Assembly (NCBI GenBank): GCA_016787265.1
Contig: JAEUVF010000012.1
Span: 186,001 to 250,000, forward strand
From: Flavipsychrobacter sp.
GTDB lineage: Bacteria; Bacteroidota; Bacteroidia; Chitinophagales; Chitinophagaceae
Length of the DNA stretch: 64,000 nucleotides
Direction of reading: 5' to 3'
Below, piece after piece: positions 34,185-42,058 of the stretch (its first letter is position 1; every line of letters begins with the position of its first letter). The translations under genes were made by a program, and so were the position numbers. Below the pieces are notes generated by a model. That model did no database searches. It saw nothing but the letters and a program-made list of their open reading frames with translations, and was not told the DNA's origin.

Positions 34185-35236
34185 GTTAAATCAATCGATA
34201 GATGTGTACTAAAGATACCACTGTCTGCCTTCATATCAAATGTATAGCGACCAGGATACAGCAAGTCCAGTTGCTTTTGTAAATTCGTTAACCCAATTCC
34301 CTGTCCTTCCGGTGAGCTTTCGTCAAAAGAATTTTCTGCCCATAATTCCAGGCGATTGTTTGCTGCTTTTATGTCTACCAAAAAATGAATCTGTCCGTTT
34401 ACACCTCCTGCACTATGTTTCAGCATATTTTCCACATTGGTCAATAACAGGAGGGGTGCTATCTTATAGGAATTGTCTGTACTATGGGTAAAGGAAGGTT
34501 TCAGTCGGTTCCCATATCGTATTTCACCCAGCTCTATATAATTTTCTATTAATTCAATTTCCTTTTGCAGTGATACATATTTGTCCGTACACCTGTATAA
34601 CACATAATCCAAAATAAAGGACAGCTTTTCAATGCACACTGCTGCCAGTGGTGATTGCTGTAAGGACAGCGAGTAAATATTATTCAGCGTGTTGAACAGG
34701 AAGTGTGGATTTAACTGAGATTTTAACGCAATAAGCTCAGCCTCTTTTTTCTGTTGTTCGGTTTCAACCTGTTTTCGCAATACCATTTGTCGATCCAGTA
34801 TCAGGTAGAATATGATAAAGGGTAAGGCATCTGCTATATTCCCAATGATATAATGCTGGATCAATACCGGGATGTCAGTAGCAATTTGAAATAGTGATTC
34901 CTTTTCTTTGTGAATACCCATCAAGGGTTCCAGTAGATAGATCACCGCTATTCGGTTGATCACCCCAATCAGGTATACCGATAGCAACAAATAAAGTGAG
35001 CCGGTCAGCCAGTTCTTTTTTTCCAGTAGTAAGGGCAGGACTTTTAAACAGATTACATAGCTGGTTATACCAACTGCCAGTAAATGAAAGAATAGTTTCA
35101 GCAGTAAATCGAGTGAAATGGACTGAGCTACTCCGCCTTCCTCCACCATAAAGATGCGCTGTGCTATATAGATGAAATAGATCGTGATCCAGAACAGGAC
35201 ATGTAGTATCCATTTATTGCTGTTTCCCGATACCAT
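34181..35236 (-). CDS. LytS-type sensor histidine kinase
   Basis: 351 residues with four membrane helices in the first 165 and no extracellular sensor domain of note. The His_kinase domain contains QLNPHFLFNTLNNIYSL (phospho-acceptor His), and the ATPase domain has NVENMLKHS and GQGIGLTNLQKQL. I use the ATG at 35236; the upstream in-frame start would add a cysteine-rich leader. It is divergent from the serine hydrolase gene at 35425, which is a natural target. Confidence 0.92.
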   Translation of the reverse strand: MVSGNSNKWILHVLFWITIYFIYIAQRIFMVEEGGVAQSISLDLLLKLFFHLLAVGITSYVICLKVLPLLLEKKNWLTGSLYLLLSVYLIGVINRIAVIYLLEPLMGIHKEKESLFQIATDIPVLIQHYIIGNIADALPFIIFYLILDRQMVLRKQVETEQQKKEAELIALKSQLNPHFLFNTLNNIYSLSLQQSPLAAVCIEKLSFILDYVLYRCTDKYVSLQKEIELIENYIELGEIRYGNRLKPSFTHSTDNSYKIAPLLLLTNVENMLKHSAGGVNGQIHFLVDIKAANNRLELWAENSFDESSPEGQGIGLTNLQKQLDLLYPGRYTFDMKADSGIFSTHLSIDLT

Positions 35237-35286
35237 TGAGTTTTGTTTAAAAATATACAAAAAGCAGCAGCGGAGGGCCCCCAACA

Positions 35287-35335
35287 TACAAACAGATTCA
35301 TTCCTGGTACAAACAAGCCTTTTTCGGATACAAAC
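35287..35335. promoter_or_regulatory. Three TACAAAC direct repeats, 21-base spacing
   Basis: TACAAAC begins at 35287, 35308 and 35329, exactly 21 bases apart, so all lie on one DNA face. An opposite-strand copy (TGTTTGT) is at 35348-35354. They lie between the divergent LytS/LytTR operon and the serine hydrolase, and match the spacing used by LytTR regulators. Confidence 0.6.
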
Positions 35336-35424
35336 TATAAAATGGCCTGTTTGTCTGTACTATTTATTAGTACGCCGAATAGTCTGCAAAGCGGATTGCT
35401 GACAAAATATATTGCACTAAAAAA

Positions 35425-36948
35425 ATGAAGCGTACAATTATTTTGATCTTCGCATTACTGCTGTTTCTTTCAAATAAAGCGGATGCACAGTCTGACAGGC
35501 AACAAATTCAGGAGCTGCTGCAGACCTTTATGAAGGCCCTTAAGGATAAAGACAGCCTTGCCATGTATTCCTTGTTTATTAATAGTCCGGTTACCTGGGT
35601 TCGGGTCTGGAAGCCCATCACCTTGGAAGCGAGGAGGAAGCAAAATCCTAATGAAAAGGAACTATCTGAATCTGATCATAAATCCTGGTTCAGACGGGTA
35701 ATGCAGGGTGGTATAAAGGAAGAATTTTTTCAAAACCCGGTTATAGCCGAAGACGGAAGTATTGGTTCGGTAACCTTTGATTACAGTTATTGGAGTAATG
35801 GCGTTAAAGGGAATTGGGGAAAAGAAAGCTGGGCGCTTGTTAAGGAAAATTGTAAATGGAAGATCGCCAGTGTGATTTTTTCGGTTGAGCTGGAGGCAAT
35901 AGTACCTCAAAAAGAGGGAGTGCATTCCGATAAGTCAGTACTACATCCCAAAATAGACGCCTATTTGAAAACCCAGGCGGATACCGGCCGTTTTCAGGGT
36001 GTGGTGCTGGTAGCAAAAGGAGACAGCCTCCTACACCACCAGGCCTATGGGAAATTTGATTGGTCTACCGGCTCATCCAACCAGTTGGGAACGCAATTTT
36101 TGATAGGCTCTCTTACAAAATCGGTGGTGGCAGTTGCCATCATGCAATTAGTGGAGCAGGGAAAGATTGATTTATCCGCACCCATCAAGCAATACATACC
36201 TGAACTTAAGAGCAGTATAGCCGATGGTGTTACCGTGCATCACCTGTTAAAGCAGCAATCCGGACTCAATCAATTCATCGAAGATTGCACTGAGATTGAG
36301 GTTATGGATATTAGCTCGCCAGAGCTAATTGCCATTATCAATAAGGCGCGTAGGGCATTTGAGCCGGGTAAAAAATTCGCCTATTCCAACCTGAATTATA
36401 ATTTGCTGGGCATCCTTATGGAAAGAGTAACCGGACTTTCTTATACTGATTACATGCAGCAAAAAGTCTTTGCACCATTGGGCTTGCAGGCTACAGGAAT
36501 TGAAAGGCTTTCCAATATTTCCACTAATAAGGCAGTTGGTTATCGTACCATGAATGGAATTTTCAGACCCATTCAGAATGTTACTTCCTATGCGCTGGGT
36601 ACCGGAGATATTTATTCAACTGCAGCTGATCTCTTCAAATGGGGACAAGCATTGCACAAAGGTTTACTGGTTAGCGAAGAAAGCAGGAGGCGACTCTTTG
36701 ATGGCGGAAATGAAGATTGGGGTTACTATGGATATGGTTTCAGAATCCAGCCATACCAGCGGGCATCCGGACATATGAATACCGGTACCTTAATTCGGCA
36801 TGGAGGTACCATGAATGGTTATATTTCAAACTATCATTACTATAAGGAAGATGATCTGACCGTGATCCTGTTATGCAACAACAGGGATATACCTATTCGC
36901 AGAATAACGGATATACTGCAGGAAATGGCGCTGAGAGAAGAAAAGTAA
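35425..36948 (+). CDS. Secreted serine hydrolase (beta-lactamase class C / PBP fold) with NTF2-like N-domain
   Basis: 507 residues with a signal peptide ending ADAQ (about residue 22). Residues 25-155 form an NTF2/SnoaL-like domain (QELLQTFMKALKDKDSLAMYS start). The C-terminal part is a class C beta-lactamase-like hydrolase: nucleophile Ser229 and Lys232 (SLTK), Tyr320-Ser-Asn322 (YSN), and His459-Gly-Gly461 (HGG in place of KTG). Such enzymes act as esterases, D-peptidases or peptidoglycan hydrolases; real beta-lactamase activity is uncommon. It is divergent from LytS/LytTR, with the repeat array between them. Confidence 0.9.
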   Translation: MKRTIILIFALLLFLSNKADAQSDRQQIQELLQTFMKALKDKDSLAMYSLFINSPVTWVRVWKPITLEARRKQNPNEKELSESDHKSWFRRVMQGGIKEEFFQNPVIAEDGSIGSVTFDYSYWSNGVKGNWGKESWALVKENCKWKIASVIFSVELEAIVPQKEGVHSDKSVLHPKIDAYLKTQADTGRFQGVVLVAKGDSLLHHQAYGKFDWSTGSSNQLGTQFLIGSLTKSVVAVAIMQLVEQGKIDLSAPIKQYIPELKSSIADGVTVHHLLKQQSGLNQFIEDCTEIEVMDISSPELIAIINKARRAFEPGKKFAYSNLNYNLLGILMERVTGLSYTDYMQQKVFAPLGLQATGIERLSNISTNKAVGYRTMNGIFRPIQNVTSYALGTGDIYSTAADLFKWGQALHKGLLVSEESRRRLFDGGNEDWGYYGYGFRIQPYQRASGHMNTGTLIRHGGTMNGYISNYHYYKEDDLTVILLCNNRDIPIRRITDILQEMALREEK

Positions 36949-36965
36949 ATATTGGAGGAGTTAGC

Positions 36966-36990
36966 AACTACTCGAAATTATTGAGTAGTT
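36966..36990. terminator. Possible hairpin after the serine hydrolase gene
   Basis: AACTACTC and GAGTAGTT form a perfect 8-bp stem around a 9-base loop, between two convergent genes. There is no T tract, so termination is uncertain. Confidence 0.35.
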
Positions 36991-37031
36991 CAAATATCAA
37001 TGATAGACTTCAGGAGTAAAAGGGCATCAAA

Positions 37032-37427
37032 TCATTTCTTGTTCTTTTCTATAATCTGTTTCAAAAGCTCCACCTTTTCCTTTTCGCTGGCAAGTAGCCG
37101 TTCAAATAATTCAACTACTTTATCCAGCGGGTTAAAGGTACAGTATGGATTGGCATTGAGGGTTGAAGTGTCCTGACTGGTAAACGTATTCGTGACAATA
37201 CTTAATGCCGATTCTTCATCGAAGTTTTTTATTGCTTCAACTGGGATTTTCATAGCTTTTGAAACCTCATCCAAAATACCTTCTTCAATTTCCTCTTTCG
37301 CTTCCAGCCTGGAAATCTTAATCTGTGTCCAGTCATCACCCATGATAGAGGCGAGGAGATCCTGCTTCATGCCAAGCATTTGACGAAACCGAGCAATATT
37401 TTTACCGTGATGAATTTTCTTTTCCAT
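37032..37427 (-). CDS. XRE-family helix-turn-helix regulator
   Basis: 131 residues. An N-terminal HTH (residues 9-66) starts GKNIARFRQMLGMKQDLLAS and continues through ISRLEAKEEI and VSKAMKIPVEAI. The C-terminal part (about 98-131) is a likely short coiled coil (LDKVVELFERLLASEKEKVE). This XRE type is common in Bacteroidota chromosomes. Its target is not known. A perfect -7 box lies five bases before its ATG, so its mRNA may be leaderless. Confidence 0.92.
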   Translation of the reverse strand: MEKKIHHGKNIARFRQMLGMKQDLLASIMGDDWTQIKISRLEAKEEIEEGILDEVSKAMKIPVEAIKNFDEESALSIVTNTFTSQDTSTLNANPYCTFNPLDKVVELFERLLASEKEKVELLKQIIEKNKK

Positions 37428-37432
37428 ATGGA

Positions 37433-37440
37433 CAAATATA
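37433..37440 (-). promoter_or_regulatory. -7 box of the XRE regulator gene
   Basis: On the minus strand TATATTTG, an exact TAnnTTTG match, ends 5 bases before the ATG at 37427. Confidence 0.5.
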
Positions 37441-37477
37441 ATGGTTTAACGCGCTTATTAAAAATACGAAAATCAGA

Positions 37478-37996
37478 TTAAGCTTCGCCCAATTCCTTCA
37501 TCCAGTAATCCAGTGGCGTATTATAACCTTTCTGCCCCTTGCTTGTATGTAGCCAACCCATAAATATATCTTCATACTTCGTAGTGTCAATCTCGTCATA
37601 ACTTGGATAACGATAATTATAATGAGTTACCTGATAGACCATCTGGTTGATATGGGCTAGCATTGATTTATTGCTGGTTTTACTCACCACATAATCCGTA
37701 CCCAGGCTCATTTCGGTTTCTATAAAATTTGTTGGAAAATTATGTCGGTAAAGTAGCTGCTCTAATTGCTTACGAAAAGCATCAACTGTTGTGGCAATTG
37801 TTTTTCCTTTGACCACCACCGTTAATAAGGAGGGTTCATGTACATATAACAAGAGCATTTTACCCGTGAAGCCGCTTCCGCACATAACAACATACCAATT
37901 ATGCATGCGTTGATCCGGAGCTGCCTGGCTAATATGCAGCACAGGTTTTATTCTGCTGGTGTTTAATAGCTTTTGTGTTGCGTGAAAATGGAACAT
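37478..37996 (-). CDS. DUF6933-like hypothetical protein
   Basis: 172 residues, soluble. The pattern ATQKLLNTSRIKP at the start, then MHNWYVVMCG and LLLYVHEPSLLTVVVKG, resembles the DUF6933 family of short cytoplasmic proteins found in many bacteria without known function. The tail (YNTPLDYWMKELGEA) is typical of Bacteroidota members. It lies upstream of the XRE gene on the same strand, 50 bases apart, and may share its regulation. Confidence 0.7.
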   Translation of the reverse strand: MFHFHATQKLLNTSRIKPVLHISQAAPDQRMHNWYVVMCGSGFTGKMLLLYVHEPSLLTVVVKGKTIATTVDAFRKQLEQLLYRHNFPTNFIETEMSLGTDYVVSKTSNKSMLAHINQMVYQVTHYNYRYPSYDEIDTTKYEDIFMGWLHTSKGQKGYNTPLDYWMKELGEA

Positions 37997-38044
37997 AGGT
38001 AGTAGTCAAAAATCCAGCGTAATTTACTGGAAAAGATTACTACG

Positions 38045-38614
38045 ATGACTACCAATACAAACGCTACCATTTTTGAACGCCTTAGAGCCGGCCATATCAT
38101 TTCACCCCAGGATCCGGATTCCCATCAGCTTCGGGACGCGTCCTATGCCACTAAAAAACTGTTGCTAAGGATGAATAATTCAGCTGATCCAGAGGAAGTG
38201 ATAAAATTGCTCAGCCAGATTACAGGGGTGGAACTGGATCCTTCAGTTGCAGTGTTTACTCCCTTGTACATCAATTATGGCCGCAATACCCGAATTGGTA
38301 AAAATGTATTCATCAATTTTGATTGCGTTTTCCTGGACTTGGGCGGAATTACTATTGAAGACAATGTGATGCTGGCTCCGAGAGTTAGCCTGCTGTCGGA
38401 AGGACATCCGGTTTCTCCTGCAGAACGGCATGCCCTGGTGCCAGGTAAAATACATATCCGGAAAAACGCCTGGATTGGAGCAAATGCCACCATTTTACCC
38501 GGAGTAACGATAGGTGAAAACTCCATTGTAGCCGCTGGCGCGGTGGTCAACAAAGATGTACCAGATAATGTGGTGGTGGCAGGCATTCCGGCTAAGGTGA
38601 TTAAATCTATCTAG
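38045..38614 (+). CDS. Sugar O-acetyltransferase, hexapeptide-repeat family
   Basis: 189 residues of the maltose/galactoside acetyltransferase (LacA/Maa) type. Left-handed beta-helix repeats run from about residue 80 ([20 protein letters not shown]) to 180 ([25 protein letters not shown]). The catalytic histidine is in [11 protein letters not shown], where the family usually has GHP. It transfers acetyl from acetyl-CoA to a sugar or similar alcohol. It stands alone, divergent from the DUF6933-like gene. Confidence 0.93.
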   Translation: MTTNTNATIFERLRAGHIISPQDPDSHQLRDASYATKKLLLRMNNSADPEEVIKLLSQITGVELDPSVAVFTPLYINYGRNTRIGKNVFINFDCVFLDLGGITIEDNVMLAPRVSLLSEGHPVSPAERHALVPGKIHIRKNAWIGANATILPGVTIGENSIVAAGAVVNKDVPDNVVVAGIPAKVIKSI

Positions 38615-38668
38615 CAATCCTTCTATTAAGTCTGTCCTGGTATAGTGTAACGTGGTCCCCGAACGTTC

Positions 38669-38750
38669 CTGGGACGCACCTGGGCTATAGTTGGGCTGGT
38701 TCAAAGACGTAGGATGACGAAGGATGGCGGAGGATAAGGGAGGATCAGAA
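38669..38750 (+). repeat. Helix-phased repeat element upstream of the winged-helix gene
   Basis: CTGGG/TTGGG recurs at 38669, 38680 and 38691 (11-base step), then AGGAT recurs at 38711, 38721, 38731 and 38741 (10-base step, units AGGATGACGA, AGGATGGCGG, AGGATAAGGG, AGGATCAGAA). Both steps equal one helix turn. The strand is purine-rich in its second half. The element ends 31 bases before the chosen start. Confidence 0.8.
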
Positions 38751-38780
38751 TATTTTCTTATATTAGAAAAAAGTCATGTA

Positions 38781-39359
38781 ATGGCACATCTTCCTAAAAA
38801 CCACCTCCTGAACGGAAGCCAGGGAGCGATCGGCAAAAGAGTAGTGTTGAAAACTATCGGTGGAGAGACCTTCGCCTGTAAGTACCCCGATATGACCCGG
38901 GTTCAATTCAACGAAAACCAAAAAAAATGTCAGTCGGTTTTTGGACAGGCTGCTAAATATGCCCAGGCTGTTTTGATGGATGCTGAAAAATTAAAGGAGT
39001 ATCAGCAAAAGCAACGAGATCGTAAAGAGCTATGTCCCAAAAGCATTTACCACCTTGCATTACAGGATTTCATTGATAAAAACAGTTCGAAAAAATCAAA
39101 GAGGAAAACGAAAGAACTCCTTCGTCGGTATCAGCATACCTACAACCTGACGGAGCGGCAATACATTGCTTTGCAACAGCTTATTGAAACAGGCTCCCTG
39201 ACCAACTCCATCTATCAGCAAATCAACCAGGTTTCGAAAGCTACCGCTACCCGTGATTTGCAAGACCTCGTGCAGCAGGGGATACTTACAATTCACTCCA
39301 AAGGCGCCGGCGCTACCTATGCAATAATTGGCTCATCAGATGCAATAATTGGCTCATAA
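38781..39359 (+). CDS. Bacteroidota hypothetical protein with C-terminal winged helix
   Basis: 192 residues from the ATG at 38781 (MAHLPKNHLLNGSQGAIGKR). An earlier ATG at 38724 lies inside the AGGAT repeats and is less likely. The N-terminal half, with PDMTRVQFNENQKKCQ, resembles uncharacterised Bacteroidota proteins that begin similarly. The C-terminal half (about 115-185) reads as a winged helix of the type found at the end of Fic proteins (ERQYIALQQLIETG and SKATATRDLQDLVQQGIL). The last residues AIIGSSDAIIGS are two units of the 21-base array, and the stop codon lies inside it. Function unknown; probably DNA binding. Confidence 0.7.
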   Translation: MAHLPKNHLLNGSQGAIGKRVVLKTIGGETFACKYPDMTRVQFNENQKKCQSVFGQAAKYAQAVLMDAEKLKEYQQKQRDRKELCPKSIYHLALQDFIDKNSSKKSKRKTKELLRRYQHTYNLTERQYIALQQLIETGSLTNSIYQQINQVSKATATRDLQDLVQQGILTIHSKGAGATYAIIGSSDAIIGS

Positions 39360-39440
39360 ATCTCCGGAATTGGCTCAGAATAGCCCTTAATTGGCTCATG
39401 AAACCCAATAAGTGGCTCATAAACTCCTGAATTTGGCTCA
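39328..39440 (+). repeat. 21-base direct repeat array, TTGGCTCA core
   Basis: TTGGCTCA (GTGGCTCA once) starts at 39328, 39349, 39370, 39391, 39412 and 39433, exactly 21 bases apart, six copies. The first two are inside the winged-helix gene; the rest follow its stop. Spacers differ, so only the core and the step are kept. Confidence 0.93.
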
Positions 39441-39528
39441 TGGCTAATCTGAACGAATTGTCTCTCTGCTAAATGAATAGCTACTGGAATGATAGCATCC
39501 CTAAACCTGTGAGTGTTCGCTATGGCTT

Positions 39529-40206
39529 TCACAGCTGGGCAGAAGCCAGTCTCTTTAATACCGATGGATTACCTGCTTCTTCTTTTCGTACAGATAACTG
39601 GAGCTTCCAATAAAAGGATTTTGCGGGCAGCTGTGTCGGAAACCAATTCCGGCCTTCCTGCGATAGAATCAGCAGGCCAGTCTCATCTCCAATGGCGACG
39701 AAATTCTCCAGCACCGGTTGCTTGACAAAGGGATGCAATCCATGTTCGGTTTCCAGCTTTTCCACCAGGGTTGGCACATGCGATGTTACGATGCCCAATT
39801 CACTTACACGCAGCAATTGTTGTGCATCAAATGGATCACTTGCTTCTTCATTCCTGTCGTGCCGCACAATACATTCCAGTAAATTCCCGGTGGTATCAAA
39901 AAAATAAAAGGACTCCGCGTTCCAGTTGGCAAAATTCATGATCCTGCCTCCATCCGGCAAGGGCAATACTTCCAGGCGCGAAGCAAACCAGTCCATTGCT
40001 TCCTGCAATTTGTTTTTTGGAATATCAAAGGCCATATGATATACCGGCTCAATAGTTGGATCCTCCTTAAATTCCAGCCTGGTTTCACCCAATTGAAAGG
40101 CTGCTTTTCGGGGGCCTGCTTCCAGCATTTCCAATCCTAAGAGACCGGAATAAAATCCAGTTGTTTGCTTCAAATCCGGACTCACTATTTCTATTAATTC
40201 TATCAT
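39529..40206 (-). CDS. VOC-family (glyoxalase-like) protein
   Basis: 225 residues. The N-terminal VOC module (1-115) shows SPDLKQTTGFYSGLLGLEML and ESFYFFDTTGNLLECIVRHD, where Glu of LLECI is a usual metal ligand; a second, weaker module follows (about 125-215). VOC proteins bind a metal and act on small carbonyl or aromatic compounds, or bind antibiotics. I start it at 40206; the frame remains open to 40251 but that would overlap the Crp gene. It is divergent from the Crp-family gene, only 46 bases away. Confidence 0.85.
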   Translation of the reverse strand: MIELIEIVSPDLKQTTGFYSGLLGLEMLEAGPRKAAFQLGETRLEFKEDPTIEPVYHMAFDIPKNKLQEAMDWFASRLEVLPLPDGGRIMNFANWNAESFYFFDTTGNLLECIVRHDRNEEASDPFDAQQLLRVSELGIVTSHVPTLVEKLETEHGLHPFVKQPVLENFVAIGDETGLLILSQEGRNWFPTQLPAKSFYWKLQLSVRKEEAGNPSVLKRLASAQL

Positions 40207-40252
40207 CGTTTCTGTTTTAATAAAGTTAACTGCATTGTGTAATTTCATCATT

Positions 40253-40864
40253 ATGTCAGTTCTCCTGTTTCAATCCATTTGCTCCCTGGTTCCGGTTTCC
40301 GACGACCAGTTGCAACGTATTGAAGCTGCCACACAACATCGCTCCTTTAAAAAGGATGAGTTTATAAGTCGCGATGGTGAGATCAACCGTTTCACCAATT
40401 TTATTGAGTCCGGCAGCCTGCGTGTGTTTCATATCGACAGCGATGGCCAGGAGCGCGTGATCCAACTCGGTGTCAGGGGCTGGTGGGCCAGTGATTTTGC
40501 CAGCTTTATGAACCAGCAGCCCGGCTTGCTGCATGTGCAGGCATTGGAGTCCACAGAACTCCGGTCTTTTTCCTATGAGGCAGTGCATCGACTGTTTGAG
40601 GAAGTGCCTGTTTTTGAACGCTTCTATCGCCTGCTGATTCAACGTGCGTATGCGGCTTTTCAAAACCGCGTGCTGCAAAACCTGAGCATGGATGCCGAAC
40701 AACGTTACCTGCAATTCCGGCAACTCTATCCGGAGCTTAATGGCCAGATTTTTCAGAAACACGTTGCATCCTACCTGGGCATGTCGGCTGAATTTCTCAG
40801 CAAGATCAAAAAGCGGGTGTATGAATCCGATAAACAACAAAAGGGTTCTACCAAATCCTCCTGA
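40253..40864 (+). CDS. Crp/Fnr-family transcriptional regulator
   Basis: 203 residues. The N-terminal cyclic-nucleotide-binding-like domain (about 10-125) contains FKKDEFISRDGEINRFTNF and the segment SDGQERVIQLG. The C-terminal HTH (about 150-195) has FQKHVASYLGMSAEFLSKIKKR. No cysteines for an Fnr cluster are in place. It is divergent from the VOC gene and probably controls it. Its last 17 bases overlap the end of the minus-strand gene. Confidence 0.92.
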   Translation: MSVLLFQSICSLVPVSDDQLQRIEAATQHRSFKKDEFISRDGEINRFTNFIESGSLRVFHIDSDGQERVIQLGVRGWWASDFASFMNQQPGLLHVQALESTELRSFSYEAVHRLFEEVPVFERFYRLLIQRAYAAFQNRVLQNLSMDAEQRYLQFRQLYPELNGQIFQKHVASYLGMSAEFLSKIKKRVYESDKQQKGSTKSS

Positions 40865-41477
40865 AGTACAAGCCGAAATTGCTGTAAACCCGATTCTCTT
40901 TTACGAATTCATCCAGGGTGATACCTGCACCCAGCTGGTTTTTTTTCACCTGCATGCCTATGCGAAAGGCCTGGTAACTGCGATTGTGTCCTTTTACTCC
41001 AACGCTGCTCATACCCTGGTAACGTAGTACGATTGGCAGCTTTTTATCAGCGCCATTTTTATATTCTAACAGGCTGAACAACTCATACGCCTGCACACGT
41101 GATAAATTTGCTCTGGGTGATAAAAGCAACAACAGATTCTTCCATTTCCACCTGAACTGCATTGCGATCGAAGGTTGATAACCACCCACATTGGTATAAA
41201 ACAAACCGGATTTGATAGCTATCTTATCTGATAATTTATACACCAGGTAGGACTGGTTCATGAGTTCATCTTTCTTTCCTTTTTTCCCGTAGCCCTGGTC
41301 ATAATATTTTATGATCGTTCCTAACTGCTGCCAGCTGAATTTGCTTGATGCACTTAAAGGAAATTCCACCGAATGCATTTGGTGCAGGTACCGGTTGCCC
41401 GGCATCAGTTCTATATTTCCGGTTTGCGCGTAAGCAGCAACTGAAAGCAATAACAGCGCAAGTAACAGTTTAATCAT
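40848..41477 (-). CDS. Exported hypothetical protein, beta-barrel-like
   Basis: 209 residues with a signal peptide ending AYAQ (about residue 18). The mature part has alternating strands with aromatic ends (LVYKLSDKIAIKSGLFYTNVGGY, FRIGMQVKKNQLGAGITLDEF), as in small outer-membrane barrels. The last residue is Trp. I do not recognise a named family. I start it at the ATG at 41477. It is divergent from doxX, with two palindromes in the shared gap. Confidence 0.7.
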   Translation of the reverse strand: MIKLLLALLLLSVAAYAQTGNIELMPGNRYLHQMHSVEFPLSASSKFSWQQLGTIIKYYDQGYGKKGKKDELMNQSYLVYKLSDKIAIKSGLFYTNVGGYQPSIAMQFRWKWKNLLLLLSPRANLSRVQAYELFSLLEYKNGADKKLPIVLRYQGMSSVGVKGHNRSYQAFRIGMQVKKNQLGAGITLDEFVKENRVYSNFGLYFRRIW

Positions 41478-41526
41478 TGTCTGAATTTGAGGATCCAAAA
41501 ATGATACACCTCTGTACCCTGAAAAA

Positions 41527-41570
41527 TGAACCAGTTCAAGTTCTTCCCGTCAACAACTTGAACCAGTTCA
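41527..41570. promoter_or_regulatory. Paired palindromes TGAACCAGTTCA upstream of doxX
   Basis: Two identical 12-base sequences at 41527-41538 and 41559-41570 each form a 5-bp dyad (TGAAC/GTTCA). Their starts are 32 bases apart, about three helix turns. They lie between the exported protein and doxX and look like operator sites. Confidence 0.6.
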
Positions 41571-41620
41571 TTTTTTTGACTTCCCAATCCATTCAGTTTT
41601 GTGTTTCAAAATTTTTAAAC

Positions 41621-42058
41621 ATGAAACAGTTATCTCTTTTGTTACTTAGGATCACGTTTGCGGTGGTTGTTTTGCCGCACGGTTGTCAGCAATTATTCGG
41701 CTGGTTTGGCGGTTATGGCTTTTCCGGTACCATGCAGTACTTCACGCAAACGGAGGGACTTCCATGGCTGGTGGGCTTTGCTGTGATTCTGCTGCAGTTT
41801 GCAGGCAGTCTGGCTATTCTGGCAGGTGTTGCTACCCGCTTTATTTCATTGGGTATGATTTGCCTCTTTTTTGGCATGATTGTTACCAGTCACTGGAACC
41901 ATGGCTTCTTCATGAACTGGTCGGGCTCCCAGGCAGGAGAGGGATTTGAATATCATATTTTGGTAATCGGAATTTCTGTTGCTTTGCTGCTCGAAGGTGC
42001 TGGCCAGTGGTCGGTGGATGCCATCCTTCCGAAAAAACAACAACATGCATTCCAATAA
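41621..42058 (+). CDS. DoxX-family membrane protein
   Basis: 145 residues with four membrane helices. Family features are LLLRITFAVVVLPHGCQQLFGWFGG near the start and LLQFAGSLAILAGVATRF in the middle. DoxX proteins are small membrane proteins connected to redox and thiol stress in some bacteria. I start it at 41621, which opens the first helix. Its end overlaps the next gene by 14 bases, and two palindromes precede it. Confidence 0.92.
   Translation: MKQLSLLLLRITFAVVVLPHGCQQLFGWFGGYGFSGTMQYFTQTEGLPWLVGFAVILLQFAGSLAILAGVATRFISLGMICLFFGMIVTSHWNHGFFMNWSGSQAGEGFEYHILVIGISVALLLEGAGQWSVDAILPKKQQHAFQ

Noticed and set aside
35425..36948. Antibiotic-resistance beta-lactamase
   Set aside because: The class C fold is shared by many esterases and peptidases; the HGG motif and the NTF2-like domain do not support a resistance call.
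36966..36990. Strong bidirectional terminator
   Set aside because: The stem is perfect but AT-rich and has no T tract on either side, so only a weak call was kept.
39328..39440. CRISPR-like repeat array
   Set aside because: The conserved unit is only 8 bases with 13-base spacers and no cas genes; far too short for CRISPR.
39317..39532. Minus-strand open frame with heptapeptide repeats (HEP, YEP, SEP units)
   Set aside because: It is the back-translation of the 21-base DNA array; a 21-base step keeps all frames periodic, and there is no signal or start context for a gene.
40256..40840. Minus-strand open frame (194 codons) opposite the Crp gene
   Set aside because: The plus strand encodes a clear Crp/Fnr protein; the opposite frame shows no family pattern.
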